Origin: Aspergillus flavus | Taxonomy: Eukaryota; Ascomycota; Eurotiomycetes; Eurotiales; Aspergillaceae | Reading direction: 5' to 3' | DNA: 64,000 bases | Assembly: GCF_009017415.1 (NCBI RefSeq) | Contig: NC_092409.1 | Coordinates: forward strand, 4,030,001-4,094,000 | Shown here: positions 46,710 to 57,275 of the stretch, piece by piece | How the letters are laid out: the number at the start of each line of letters is the position of its first letter | How positions within the stretch are numbered: the first letter of the stretch is position 1 | Translations under genes and position numbers: made by a program | Notes under the pieces: generated by a model | Told to the model about the DNA's origin: nothing | What the model saw: the letters and a program-made list of their open reading frames with translations, nothing else | Databases searched by the model: none

Positions 46710-47099
46710 TGCAATGATTTAGAGAGGTGATGAGACTGTTGCTATGATGGTAGAGGACGTCTAAAATGTTCATTATTTCCTATTTCAGTGTATTGATTAT
46801 ACCTTAGAATGCAACAATTGAAAACAACCAACGGACGTTTGTAGATTGACACGGCCTATCTTAAGAAATAATGTGGTACTTTGTTGATAGCCTCAGAGCC
46901 CACCTTGACTGGCATTTGAGCATGGTGGTGTCATGGATATGTATGTAGTGTTGGTCTGTAGTTTATGATACATAATCTGGATCATGCTTCAATTGCAGCT
47001 ATATCTGCTCCAAGACAGACGTCCTTGACATTAAATTACAAGAAGAACAAATGGCTATTCAAATACTTCACAGTCCCCAAAAACACCAGTATTTCATCG
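46710..47099. other. Convergent 3' region
   Basis: Lies between the KP4-like copy 2 and the stop of the minus-strand gene. No gene seen. Confidence 0.5.
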
Positions 47100-49682
47100 C
47101 TAGATAAATTCATCATCATCCATAGAGTCATCTTCCAAGTTGGCCATACCCCCCTGACGTACACCCGGCCCTAGATCCAATTCGGGGACAGCGATCGGAG
47201 TGGGTTTCTGAGCCGTTGTCTGTTGTTGTTTCTTAGGTGCGCTGAAGCCATATTTAGATGTCGCAAACGCAGGAAAGCCTTCTACACGAGTCCCACGTAT
47301 CCGGATCTCCCCTGAAAGGTTGAGCGCTCGAGGAGGTGTATCATCCACATAGCCATCTGAGATCCCTAGGAGCTGTGTCGTGAGCCTGAAGAAAACTACC
47401 ATCACAGCCCAGAGCGGAGTCCAGATGGACGATAGGTGCAACCAGCGCCATAGCATTGTTGGAATGACGAACGGGAAGCGTGGCGCATCGGGAAGCAGAC
47501 AATTTCCTTCGCATGCTTCAGCAACAAAGGGATGACAGTAGTAATCACACATCGTCGACTCAGAGAAGTACCACAGAAGCAACAGCCCGCTGCACCATCC
47601 AAGGAAAGTAGGTTGAATACGGTGTGAGCCAGGTTCACATCTCCATAAGCGTGGGAGATATGAAGCAGAGGTTAATCCATTATGGTGAGCTTTGCAGGTC
47701 TCACAGTTGTCACACGTGTGACTCGATGGAAGCTTTCCTTTCGGAGAAGCTGGTATTGCTGCAAGAGTAGCGGCGTCCCGTAAGACTTGATCTTCCAAGC
47801 CATTGAGTCCTTTCTTCACCTTATTGATATTCTCCGTTAGGGACTCCAATTTTTTATTCAGCCTGTCGAGGTCGACACCATCACTGCTACCCGAGCTTTC
47901 GAGCTCAAGTTTCTGCAGGATAGATTTTTCATACTCTGCATCGTCTTCTGCTTCAGTTTTCAGATCACTTGGCTTCTCGTCAAGGATTTGTTGGAGAGAT
48001 TCGAGCGTGTCGTCACCAACGTCCAAAGAGTCCTTGTCAGCCTTGAAATCTTGCATGACAGTTTCCAACGCACTCTTCGGGAGATCAGGTTTGACCAGCG
48101 GTGGCCGCTTCTTGTCTTTCGCTTTTTCTGCTTGGTTCTCTGTCTTCTTGCCCTTCTCCTTGTCTTGCTTCTGGCTTGTGTCCACTGGCTTCACGTTTGC
48201 CATACTTTCCCTTTCCTTCTCACTTTTATCCATTTCCATTTTCCTTTCATTCTCCCTAGCCTTTTGCTTGTCATCCTCCCTCTTGCTTTCTTTCTCGGTT
48301 TCACTATTTTGTTGCGACGCAGAGCTGTTGGGCTCCTCAAAAATGGTTGGTACTCCAAGCCCAGATGGTGCTTCAAGCCCTTTATTTCCGGATGCTGGCG
48401 GTCTAAGGTTGTTCAGGCGAGGCTTTGGGAGTTCTTTCATCCGTTCAGTCATTGGCGTATCTATCCAGGCGCCAGTCACAACCGGCGTTTTGTCGTAGAT
48501 CCGCCTCTCAGGGAGTTTCGAGTTTTCTGGCGTTTTGAATTCGGCTTGGTTTTGGGGTGGACTCTCCGTCCTGGATAGCTTGCGAAGAAGGTCATGCGAG
48601 TCCCTCTTGGTTGGGCTTCGTTTGCTAAATGTAGAGTTCTTGTATACCATAATTGGGGTATTCGGAATTTGACTTCCCTCACCTAAGTTCTCGTCCTTCT
48701 GCTCTGGGAAAAGCTTGGGTTTTGCATCTGTGGGAGGGATCCTGTTATACCTATTGGATGGAGGCTCCTCCAGTGCATTCCGGGTCTCCTCACTGGCTCG
48801 ATCTTGAAATCCGGTATGCGAGCGCACGTCGGTCTTCAGGTTACGCGGCGAAGCTTCTTTGCGTCCTTCCTCAGTCCGTCCGGATTCGGATTCGGTGCGT
48901 CGGGTGATATTCCTAAGCCAATCCCGACGATGTGTGCCCCGGCTGCCCCAGTTGGAGGGGACGTTCAACGATGGCCTGAGATGATCTTCCTCTTCTTCCT
49001 CTTGAAATACATCCTGTTCTTCCTCATCGCGCCTTTGTAGATTCTCTGATGTCAAGGCCGCCGGCGTTCCCGCTTTGCTCAACACAGGCGACCGGTTGGC
49101 GGTAGCTCGTTTTAAACGTTGTTCGTCTTTGATATGGTCGGCCAGTTTTCGGCGGAGGGACTCGTCGCTGACCTCATTCAGAAAGTCAGCGTCTGCACTG
49201 CTAAACAGACTATTTCCTCTAGTCCTCGACCCAGAGGATGAGCGTGCATTTCGATTGTCGCGGAACCGGTTTATGGAGAAACGGAAGTCCTCTTCATCCT
49301 GATCGACCAAGCTTCCGGCGTCGTCGATCTGCCTGTATGTTTCAGCCAGCTCGTTCGGAGGGTTGGAGTCGGGGGATGTGTGGGTGAAGCTCTGTTTCCT
49401 CCGATTCGGGGTCCCCGATGCATAAGGGTCCCCCGTGACGTTTTCCGACATTGTTGGATACCGCGATACGGCTTCGAACGCACCTCGCAGGGTGCCTGAT
49501 TGACTGAGGTTCCTCCGACGCCGAGCGCGAGGTTCGCCCGCAGGATTGGGTATTTGCGACGCGTCAAAACGGTCGGTGGCGTGAGAATCAAGATATGCTC
49601 GATGGAAAGGAGAGCGTTGCTGTTGCTCGTAGTTGCGACGCGACAGGCCTGTTCGCGCGGTCCTGCGGTCGGGGGTAGCCAT
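47100..49682 (-). CDS. Large low-complexity protein with C-terminal membrane segments, not recognised
   Basis: A single exon of 860 residues. About the first 640 residues are mostly disordered and charged. They include a Lys/Glu-rich stretch (about 455-520) that may form a long helix, and a conserved-looking motif TPVVTGAWIDTP near residue 405. A short coiled-coil segment follows around residues 590-640 (LDRLNKKLESLTENINKVKKGLNGLEDQV). Then comes a Cys/His motif (CDNCETCKAHH) and two hydrophobic segments (FLGWCSGLLLLWYFSES, and LSSIWTPLWAVMVVFFRLTTQLLG). The C-terminal about 90 residues are soluble. The layout suggests a membrane-anchored scaffold, for instance at the nuclear envelope or spindle pole body, but I do not recognise the family and this is inference. 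Confidence 0.8.
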   Translation of the reverse strand: MATPDRRTARTGLSRRNYEQQQRSPFHRAYLDSHATDRFDASQIPNPAGEPRARRRRNLSQSGTLRGAFEAVSRYPTMSENVTGDPYASGTPNRRKQSFTHTSPDSNPPNELAETYRQIDDAGSLVDQDEEDFRFSINRFRDNRNARSSSGSRTRGNSLFSSADADFLNEVSDESLRRKLADHIKDEQRLKRATANRSPVLSKAGTPAALTSENLQRRDEEEQDVFQEEEEEDHLRPSLNVPSNWGSRGTHRRDWLRNITRRTESESGRTEEGRKEASPRNLKTDVRSHTGFQDRASEETRNALEEPPSNRYNRIPPTDAKPKLFPEQKDENLGEGSQIPNTPIMVYKNSTFSKRSPTKRDSHDLLRKLSRTESPPQNQAEFKTPENSKLPERRIYDKTPVVTGAWIDTPMTERMKELPKPRLNNLRPPASGNKGLEAPSGLGVPTIFEEPNSSASQQNSETEKESKREDDKQKARENERKMEMDKSEKERESMANVKPVDTSQKQDKEKGKKTENQAEKAKDKKRPPLVKPDLPKSALETVMQDFKADKDSLDVGDDTLESLQQILDEKPSDLKTEAEDDAEYEKSILQKLELESSGSSDGVDLDRLNKKLESLTENINKVKKGLNGLEDQVLRDAATLAAIPASPKGKLPSSHTCDNCETCKAHHNGLTSASYLPRLWRCEPGSHRIQPTFLGWCSGLLLLWYFSESTMCDYYCHPFVAEACEGNCLLPDAPRFPFVIPTMLWRWLHLSSIWTPLWAVMVVFFRLTTQLLGISDGYVDDTPPRALNLSGEIRIRGTRVEGFPAFATSKYGFSAPKKQQQTTAQKPTPIAVPELDLGPGVRQGGMANLEDDSMDDDEFI

Positions 49683-50231
49683 GGTGATCAGTGGGAGGTC
49701 CCTCGGGGTATATCATTAATCCGCCCATTCACTAGTTCATAGCCAAGGTAGAGGAATGTGCCAGTGAGTGTTTGTCCAGGCAGTGAATGCAAGAGCAACG
49801 CGCGGGTATCCGATGCCCTCCCAAATCGGGTTAGCGGCGCGGAGGAATTCATGCGAAGCATGAGAATGTCAACTTCTTCCTCCTCCTCTTCTTCTTCTTC
49901 TCTTCGCCTGTCCTTCTCATGTCTACCCGTTAAAGCTTGCCGATCAATTGCACTAAACTCTACGGTACGAGTCATGTCTCTTTACCCGTCGTCATCTGCA
50001 AGTGGATGTGATGAACAACAGCTTTACTGACCCGACATGTGACCAGATCAGATGTATTGGTTGTCCCCCCGCGCATAGCTCAATGATCTTCGAATATACG
50101 AAAACCAGTTGAATTTAAACTCGGAACGGATACCTTTCGGGCTCTAGGAACTATTACTCTGAACAACTATTTCACTAGTCCTCCCTTATATGTCTTAACC
50201 CAACCAAACTATCACAGCCACTCCATACGAT
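49683..50231. other. Divergent intergenic region
   Basis: Upstream region of two divergent genes. A TCT/TCC simple tract lies at 49873-49905. No gene seen. Confidence 0.5.
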
Positions 50232-51308
50232 ATGGCCAAATCCGCAAGACGAGCCGGAAAGGCAAAGGCCTCAGTCACCCCCTCCGTATCATCATCAGGT
50301 GCTTCAACTCCAAGCTCACAACCGGGACCCCTTCCTCCGTTTACCAAAGCGCCCGCGTCTCTCCAGCCCTTCCTCGAACAGCTCTCCCCGAAGGAAGTGT
50401 ACCTCGTTCACATCGACACCTCTCCCAAAGACCTCAAGACACAGACCTTTTTCGCACCCGCCGTACTCAATGTTGTGATTGCCGCTCTCTTAGCTTTCCG
50501 GACCTACATGGTCCGCAACTTCTACCCGGCACTATTGGCCCCGTTGATCGGGCTCACCAGCACGGTGGCAGTAGACACGTCAACCATGTCATGGGGTGAA
50601 ATGGCAAACGTAACCCTGCGCCGAACGGGTAATATCGTGATCGACTACTTTCTAGTGACGGTATTTCTATCTTGGCCAATTGGTTTCGTCAAGGGCCCTG
50701 TCAAGTGGCGCTCCAAGATCGGCTTCCGTGATCAGGAGATCATTGTGCGCCGCAGCCAGCCCACTTTGAGCCAAGGATTGGACCGCAGTCGCTGGATCAA
50801 GGATGATGAAGAAATGAGGGACAAGATTGTCGCTGCGGTAACACCGGACCGGATCAAGAAAACGGGATACTTGCTCGTGGATGCAGACTGGAACCTTGAC
50901 TACGATGCCATGATCAAGGCACACGAGCTGGTAGACAAAGCGAAGAAAGACGACGGACTGCCGTTGGATGAGTTCCGGACTGCCGTAATTGTGAACACAG
51001 ACGCCGATGGCTGGTTGATCTGGCACGTTGAAGATGAGGACACGCCTGAAGGAAGAGAGCGATCGGGCCAGCGAGACCAGATCCTGGCATTTAAAGATAA
51101 ACTGACGGCCATGGGTAAAGAAGATCTTTTCTTCCGTTGGGTTGAGTTAATACAGTATGAAAGCACACGGCCCGAAGGGTTTACTCCCGAGAGGCAGCAG
51201 TCAGCGATGGTGCAGGCAAAGAAACTCTTTGAAGATGAAAACGTTGATTTTGCTCGCTTTTGGGAGGAAGTCGGTGGGTTGCAGGGCTTTACTGAGCAGC
51301 TTGATTGA
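50232..51308 (+). CDS. Integral membrane protein, family not recognised
   Basis: A single exon of 358 residues. The N-terminus is basic and Ser/Pro-rich. Two or three hydrophobic helices follow (FFAPAVLNVVIAALLAF, a second at FYPALLAPLIGLTSTVAV, and IVIDYFLVTVFLSWPIGFV). The C-terminal about 200 residues are soluble and charged, with a regular mix of helix and strand (RIKKTGYLLVDADWNLDYDAMI, then FFRWVELIQYESTRPEGFTPE). It looks like a well-conserved fungal membrane protein, but I cannot name it. There are no introns and no lesions. Confidence 0.8.
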   Translation: MAKSARRAGKAKASVTPSVSSSGASTPSSQPGPLPPFTKAPASLQPFLEQLSPKEVYLVHIDTSPKDLKTQTFFAPAVLNVVIAALLAFRTYMVRNFYPALLAPLIGLTSTVAVDTSTMSWGEMANVTLRRTGNIVIDYFLVTVFLSWPIGFVKGPVKWRSKIGFRDQEIIVRRSQPTLSQGLDRSRWIKDDEEMRDKIVAAVTPDRIKKTGYLLVDADWNLDYDAMIKAHELVDKAKKDDGLPLDEFRTAVIVNTDADGWLIWHVEDEDTPEGRERSGQRDQILAFKDKLTAMGKEDLFFRWVELIQYESTRPEGFTPERQQSAMVQAKKLFEDENVDFARFWEEVGGLQGFTEQLD

Positions 51309-51966
51309 TCTTATGGGCGTCTCGCTGTCAGTCAGTCTTTACTACTTTTCTTGTAGCTTCTACGGTTAAATTCGCATTATCAAAGCTATTGGCGTTACAC
51401 GTTATCGAGGGTTGATTAGCATTATTCGGGGGAAAGCCTCTCATTTTATGAACATATCAGCGTCTATTTCAATAATCACTGTTTTGTATTTTCCCAGATA
51501 AGTACCGTGGTGTTTCCAACGGGGTTGAGTATCGTAACTCTAGATTGAAGGTGTCAAAAACGAAACATATGAGCGTATCATGTCTCAAAATTGAAGGGTA
51601 TCATTCATGCAATTTCATAACGGATAAATGCGGAGAGCCGACTTTCATGGCTTCCAACTGGATCATGAAAGCTACTCACTCTTTGGTTCTGCTTGCTTAT
51701 CGGCTTCCGCCCTCCAAACGATAGTCCACAGACCACAGTTTCTCCCATGGTCGGTATCGAGCAGCCTGCCGCCCGCTTGGGGTTGATCGGGATGGTGATA
51801 CGGCGCCTGAATAGTCAAACCGCGAAGACAGAGGAGACCTCACACCACCAGTCTGTCGCTGCTGCCCCAATCCAAGAGCGCTTTGCGTTTGTTCCAAGCC
51901 CTATGACGGATCGTCAGCTCCTTCCAGGAGACGTAAGCGTAGATAAAGAAAAACGGTCCGTGGAGT
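51309..51966. other. Convergent 3' region
   Basis: Lies between two convergent genes and should hold both 3' UTRs. No gene seen. Confidence 0.5.
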
Positions 51967-54900
51967 TCACGGGCCCTGGAGCTGGTCGCGGCGAACCTCT
52001 TCTGAAGTAGGGGCTGCCTCCCGTGGCTGTGAGCCTGCAGTTGCAGTTGTCGAGTCGGCGTCAGCTTGTCGGGCAAGATCAGTTGTTGAATCGTTGCCAC
52101 GTTGTGACGGTGTTGCTGGACCTTTCTTAGAATTAGAACTGTTACGTCGACTATCCAGGCTCTTGCTTAAAGTTCGGGCAACATTGCCTCCGGCACTCGT
52201 GCGTTTCAATCGGATACTGCCCCGCGCGTCTACATGTGCTGGCGCAACAGTACTTTTGCCTAAACCTGGCGTGGCTGGTGCGCCGGGCTTTTCCTCCATG
52301 GCATCTAGAAGGTACCAGCGAAGGCCATCAGACAATTCAAAAGGATTCTCATCATCGAAGGAAGTGCCATCACTAGCCTCTCCGATTGACCGACGATCTG
52401 GATTAGCACCATTCATGGATTTCGAAAGATCCACGACTCTTTCTTCAATCTTCGTGATCCGAGCAAGCAGCCAATCCCGAGTATGGAGTTTGTGAACATC
52501 TTGCTCGCGCAAGAAGTAGTGCGGTGCCCCGACATTGAAAGCAGCCCATGATCGGATGGCCTGGTTTCTCGTTGGCAAAAACAAGGCGAGATCCCCTTCC
52601 TTGAAGGACCGGTAGGCAATCTTATCATGAGCTTCACTCTGAGTCCGATGGTATTTATCTCTGTATCCCCTCGCCTCCTTCTGCCATTTGCGAGCAAGTA
52701 CCTCAATGTCCTTAACGCGCTTGACAATAGCATCGCTGAATATATCAACATCGAACTGATATAGTGATTCCATGAAAGCCATAAACCTGTCGGTTTCCTC
52801 TTGGGAGGTATCGGCGTGCATCCAGTCAAGAAGGGTCGGGTCTGGCCGTACCGATACCACTCCAGACTGGCTGAGGGATTCTGCAGTACTTGAGAGGGCA
52901 GTAACCTTAGAAGACCTTTGGACAACAATATCTCCATTTTGCCGGACGACGGTGAAACCTAATTGCTCCAGCATATGCTCCACCTTTTCAACTTGTCTGA
53001 ATAGCTGCTTTGAAAGCTCTTGAGATCTAGTCCCGCAAGTCTCAACTCTACCAGCAGCGTGCTGCTCTGTTTCAGCCATGGCTTCCACCCTCTCCTTCCA
53101 AACAAGGACCTCACCCTCGGCCTTTCGAGCCTGAGCCTCTACTTCGTTTAATCTCTGGGAAAGGTCCGCCAGTTTTCGTTCTTCCTCTATGACGCGTTCT
53201 TGAAGAGCGTCGGACCCTGTCTCACCGGAGGCCAACTTAGACTGCAGGGCAATAAATTTGGAGCGTTCATCATCCAAGTCAGATGCAACATTTTCCAATC
53301 TCGTTTTCTCCTGTGCAAGTTCCTCTTTTACTAGGGACAGTTCTGAAGCGCGCATTTCTGAAGTCTTTCTTAACTCCTCGGCTTCCGACTCAAGCTGGCT
53401 TAGGCGTTCTCCAAGCTCCTTACTTTCGGCTACAGCTTTGGCAGAACTTTCTTCTGCATTCTTAGCATGAATTGACAGCCCTTCAGAAAGTACTTCGATA
53501 GCTTTGACGATGCTAGGGGTGTCCACTGGAACTGAGCCCCCGGGTGATAGGTTCATGAAAGCAGCTTGTAGGGCCTGATTGCTTTCTCGCTCACGCTCTC
53601 TTCTTTCGGATTCTTGCTTCTCAAGTTCTTCGATCCGAATACGGAGACTCTCTTCCGCATCTTTAAGGGTCTGCGTGTATGCAGTTAGGTCGGTCGCCTT
53701 CTGTATCTCTTCTTCAGCACGAGCATGAGCATCTTGTAGTTCTAGCTCAAGCTGGTGGATCCGCTCATCGGCGTCCTGTTTCTCATGCTCTCGGCTCTCC
53801 ATTATTCTATCCAACTCCTCCTCGAGCTCTTCAGCCCGTATCCTACACTTTTTCATCTCACCTTCGAGGAACCTCCGTTCATCATCAAACTCCCGCTGCC
53901 GGGCTTCAAGATTTCCTATCAAGTCATTCTTCGTGGACTGCACTTCTTGTATTTTGTCAGTGTTGGATTGGCGCTCCGCGTGCGCGTCCTTTTGCAGCTT
54001 TTGAACTGTCTCTCGTTCTGCTGCCAACTCGGCTTCTAGGTGAACAATTCGCTGCACTAGCGCCTTCTCTTCTGAAGATTGGTTCGAGGACATCCGTCTT
54101 GATGAAACAGAAGACCTTCTTGAAAGCGTATCAGGATGAGGCGATGCTGGAGAGCTAGGAAAGTCGATTGAGAAATTTCCACTAGCCGGCCTCCCCATAT
54201 GGCTCTGGCGATGTAGCAGGTCTTCGAGCTTCCGAATACGGCTTTCAGAGCCTTTAACTTTTTCTTCTAATTTAGACTTTTCGTCCCTCAAGCTCCGGAC
54301 CATGTCATCGCTGCGAAGTAAAAGAGAGCTTCGGCTAAGGTCAAAGACACTGCCTTGCTTGAAGGCCTTTGCCCTGCGGCGTTGTAGGCGGGTAGGAGCA
54401 TCTAACTCTTTATAGAGTTGTGTCAGCTCTTGGACAGGACTGGCCATACCAGGTTTAGTCTTCAGCTCCTCAATGTACGCTTCGATCTCCTTTCTACTGA
54501 CTACGGGCCACTCATACTCCTGGCCTCGTAGATTGACTTCGATCCCTGGTGTAGTTGTGTCGGACATAGAAACGAAATCACCCATGTTCTTGATCCATTT
54601 TTTCCTCCGGCGTTGCTCTTCATCCTGAAATACAGACATCTCTTCCGCTAAAGTTAGGGAGTCGCTCTTCATCTTGTCACTGAACTCACGACGTCGAACA
54701 GACTCAATCAAGATAGACCCATAAACAAACGGCATGTGGAAAACCGTGTAGAGGACATCGAATGCATCGCTTTGGAAATTCAAATTGTTTATTTGAGACT
54801 GCACATCGGCAAGGCGTGACTCAATCAAAGATATCTGTCGCATGTGATTGAAAGCAGCTTTCACTGCGGCATTATATTGCCTAGCGGCTTCCTCCAAATT

Positions 54901-56101
54901 GGTCTGAATCTCGGCACTAACTTCCAATAGCGATGGTAGGAGGTCCTTGGTATGGCTCAGCGCAAGTCTAGAAATGTTGGCCAGCGTTTTCTGATTATTG
55001 GGCAGAGCCAAAACATGTTCATAGTCGGATTGTATCTTCCTAGATATTGTTTCCACTTCCTGTAATAGGCCCTCAACACCATCCACGCCTGCAGGGACCG
55101 CAGCATCCACCAAGTGCTGAGTGTCAGCAGCAATCCCGCCAACAGCCTTCTCCACATCTTCAACCTGTCGAGCAAAGCGCGAGGATACATCCACTGCCTC
55201 TGACCCAGCTCTATGCACTTCATCTGTGTCTAAATAATCACGTAGCGTTCCAGTTGAGTTATCCGAGCCCTTTGTTGGGGTTGACGGGCGTCCTAGGAAG
55301 GGGAAGTCCTTTCGAGCTGGGATGTTTCCCAATGTCGCAAAGGTTCGTTCCCATCCATCAAGCGCTACGTGTTGTTCCTTCAAAAGATCATTCGCCCACG
55401 TCTGTGCTTCCGTGAACCGATGTTCCAAGGTTCCCACATGAGTCTTCAGGTTCTCAAGAGCTACACTGATAGCGCGATTTATAATATCCGTCCGCTCATT
55501 ACGCTCTTGTATATCCTTATGAATTAACTCGCAACGTTCCGTCAAGCCCTCGGCCCACGTACGTCTAGCCATGTAAAGATTTCGCCAGGCTTGGAGATCA
55601 TTTTGGTCGGTGAGGGTATCGGGAGGGTTTTCAAGATCAAGCGGTTGTGGAGAGGGAAGCGTCGGGATGTCTTGTTCGTTGGGCTCATTAACGAATCTGC
55701 GGTCATATACGAATATCTCGTCCTGATATGGATAGCCAGTGAGCTTAAGTGTTAGTAGGAACCATATCTGGAGGAATCATACTTCAGTAGCCAATGTCTG
55801 AATCTTGACGTTCTTCCCACGAGCAGTCATCAAGATTTGTCTTTGGGATGGGATTGAGGTGTTTCGGGAAATCCATGATCGAAGTGCATCGGGACTAGCA
55901 ATCAAGAATGATGGCGCCGGTTAGCATTCCCACACCAGAACCAAAGGGGATAAAGAAAGCAGGGAACACAAGGGATGGTCCGGGAACATAGATTGGAGGT
56001 GAAGCCAACTTAGATGGAGGAACCTGAACTTACGATGCGAACGACACCGGATCAGCAAGCAAATGCTCACCTGTGTGAGCGATATAGATGTGCAAAGACA
56101 T
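51967..56101 (-). CDS. atg11: Autophagy scaffold protein Atg11
   Basis: Three exons on the minus strand (56101-56034, 55894-55783, 55722-51967) join in frame to 1311 residues. The two small 5' exons encode the N-terminal ubiquitin-like part (MSLHIYIAHTGEHLLADPVSF onward). The large third exon carries the conserved Atg11 middle region (for example FHMPFVYGSILIESVRRREF), then several hundred residues of coiled coil. The C-terminal Atg11 domain follows (FKEGDLALFLPTRNQAIRSWAAFNVGAPHYFL). The last about 150 residues are disordered. Atg11 links cargo receptors to the Atg1 kinase and Atg9 at the phagophore assembly site and is needed for selective autophagy. A caller that ignores the two small exons would lose about 60 residues. 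It shares a 285-bp promoter with the CENP-H gene. Confidence 0.93.
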
Positions 56102-56386
56102 CCCCACCTCACCTGCCGGACTGAGCGGCTCCAGATCTTCTTTGTGAGGTGAAGGATACCGAAGGAGAGAGATAAGGGAGTTCGTTCATATAAACGCAAG
56201 GCATCCAGGCCTGAAAGAGCTCCCCGGACCTAGACCCGTTTTGGGTGACTGACACACGCCCCCGGAACCACCCAAACAAGCCCGACTATCTCCACCGCCC
56301 GGTCGACCGTCCCGTACGCCGTGTGTCGACAAAAAAAGCTTCCTATCACGCGATGCTATTTTTGGCCGGCCACGAGGTCTCTTTTC
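56102..56386. promoter_or_regulatory. 285-bp divergent promoter, atg11 / CENP-H gene
   Basis: The only spacer between two divergent start codons (56101 minus and 56387 plus). It is GC-rich, with CCACC/CCCGG blocks and no clear TATA box on either strand. GTCGAC occurs twice (56301-56306 and 56325-56330). Confidence 0.5.
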
Positions 56387-57275
56387 ATGGCATCTGCGAA
56401 AGCCCGTTCCCTACCTCACCTGGACCCGGGTGAGGTTTCCTTGTTGGATTTCGCAGAGGATGATCCTAGGGATGCTGTGCCTTTCTCGGACAAGGAAGCG
56501 TTGATCCTGCAACTATATCATCAACTTCAGGAACAAGAACTCGAAAAGGCACTTCTCGAACAAGGTAAATTGTCCCATGTGTATCGGAGGGTCTTTCATA
56601 TATTTACTTTTTAATGTTTCCCGTGAATACAAAGACTGATGTCTCGTAGATGCCGAAATACTGTCAGGGGATAATGCCGAAGAGCAGCTGGCCACAGCAG
56701 AGCGCGAGCTTCTAGAAGCCAGAGCTACTTACACAGTCAGGCGGAAGGCACTTGGAGCTGTTCTTATGACAGACCCCACTCTCAGAGCTGTTCATCTGAA
56801 GGCCATATATCCGGCTGAACAGTATGTCTTCACTCTCTCGTTACTTGTCTCATCTACGCAAATATACTATGGCTTAGGGCTTGGCACACTCCTAACAAAC
56901 TATAGAACTCTCCTTCGTCTTATCAATAGACGTGACGTGCTCTCCTTAGCACATGAGAACTTGAATACTGCGCTTAGCTCGACTCTCAAAAAGTTATCCA
57001 ACGCGGAGGTGGAAAACTTGCAGCTGCATCAGAAGAACAAAGCGCTCGTCCGAGAGCTACTAGATCTAACGAAGAACGACGAATCGTGGAGGGAAGAACT
57101 GGATGATATGAGTATTAAGGAGCTACTAGAGCAAGTCAAAGCGGATCACAAAAGAAGTAAAGCGAAATGGGAAACTATGAAAAGCATTACTAGCGCTATC
57201 GTTGTCGGTAGTGGTGTGAACTGGGCTGAAGATGAAGAGCTCGTGGCTCTTGTGTTGGACGACTCTGACGATTGA
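56387..57275 (+). CDS. Kinetochore protein CENP-H (Fta3)
   Basis: Three exons (56387-56564, 56650-56821, 56906-57275) encode 239 residues. Most of the protein is coiled coil. The C-terminus carries the CENP-H signature: a long helix, then SKAKWETMKSITSAIVVGSGVNWAEDEELVALVLD, close to the family pattern GSGVxWAxDexL. CENP-H is part of the inner-kinetochore CCAN complex and helps link centromeric chromatin to microtubule-binding proteins. The start ATG (56387) gives a full-length N-terminus. All splice junctions keep the frame. Confidence 0.85.
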
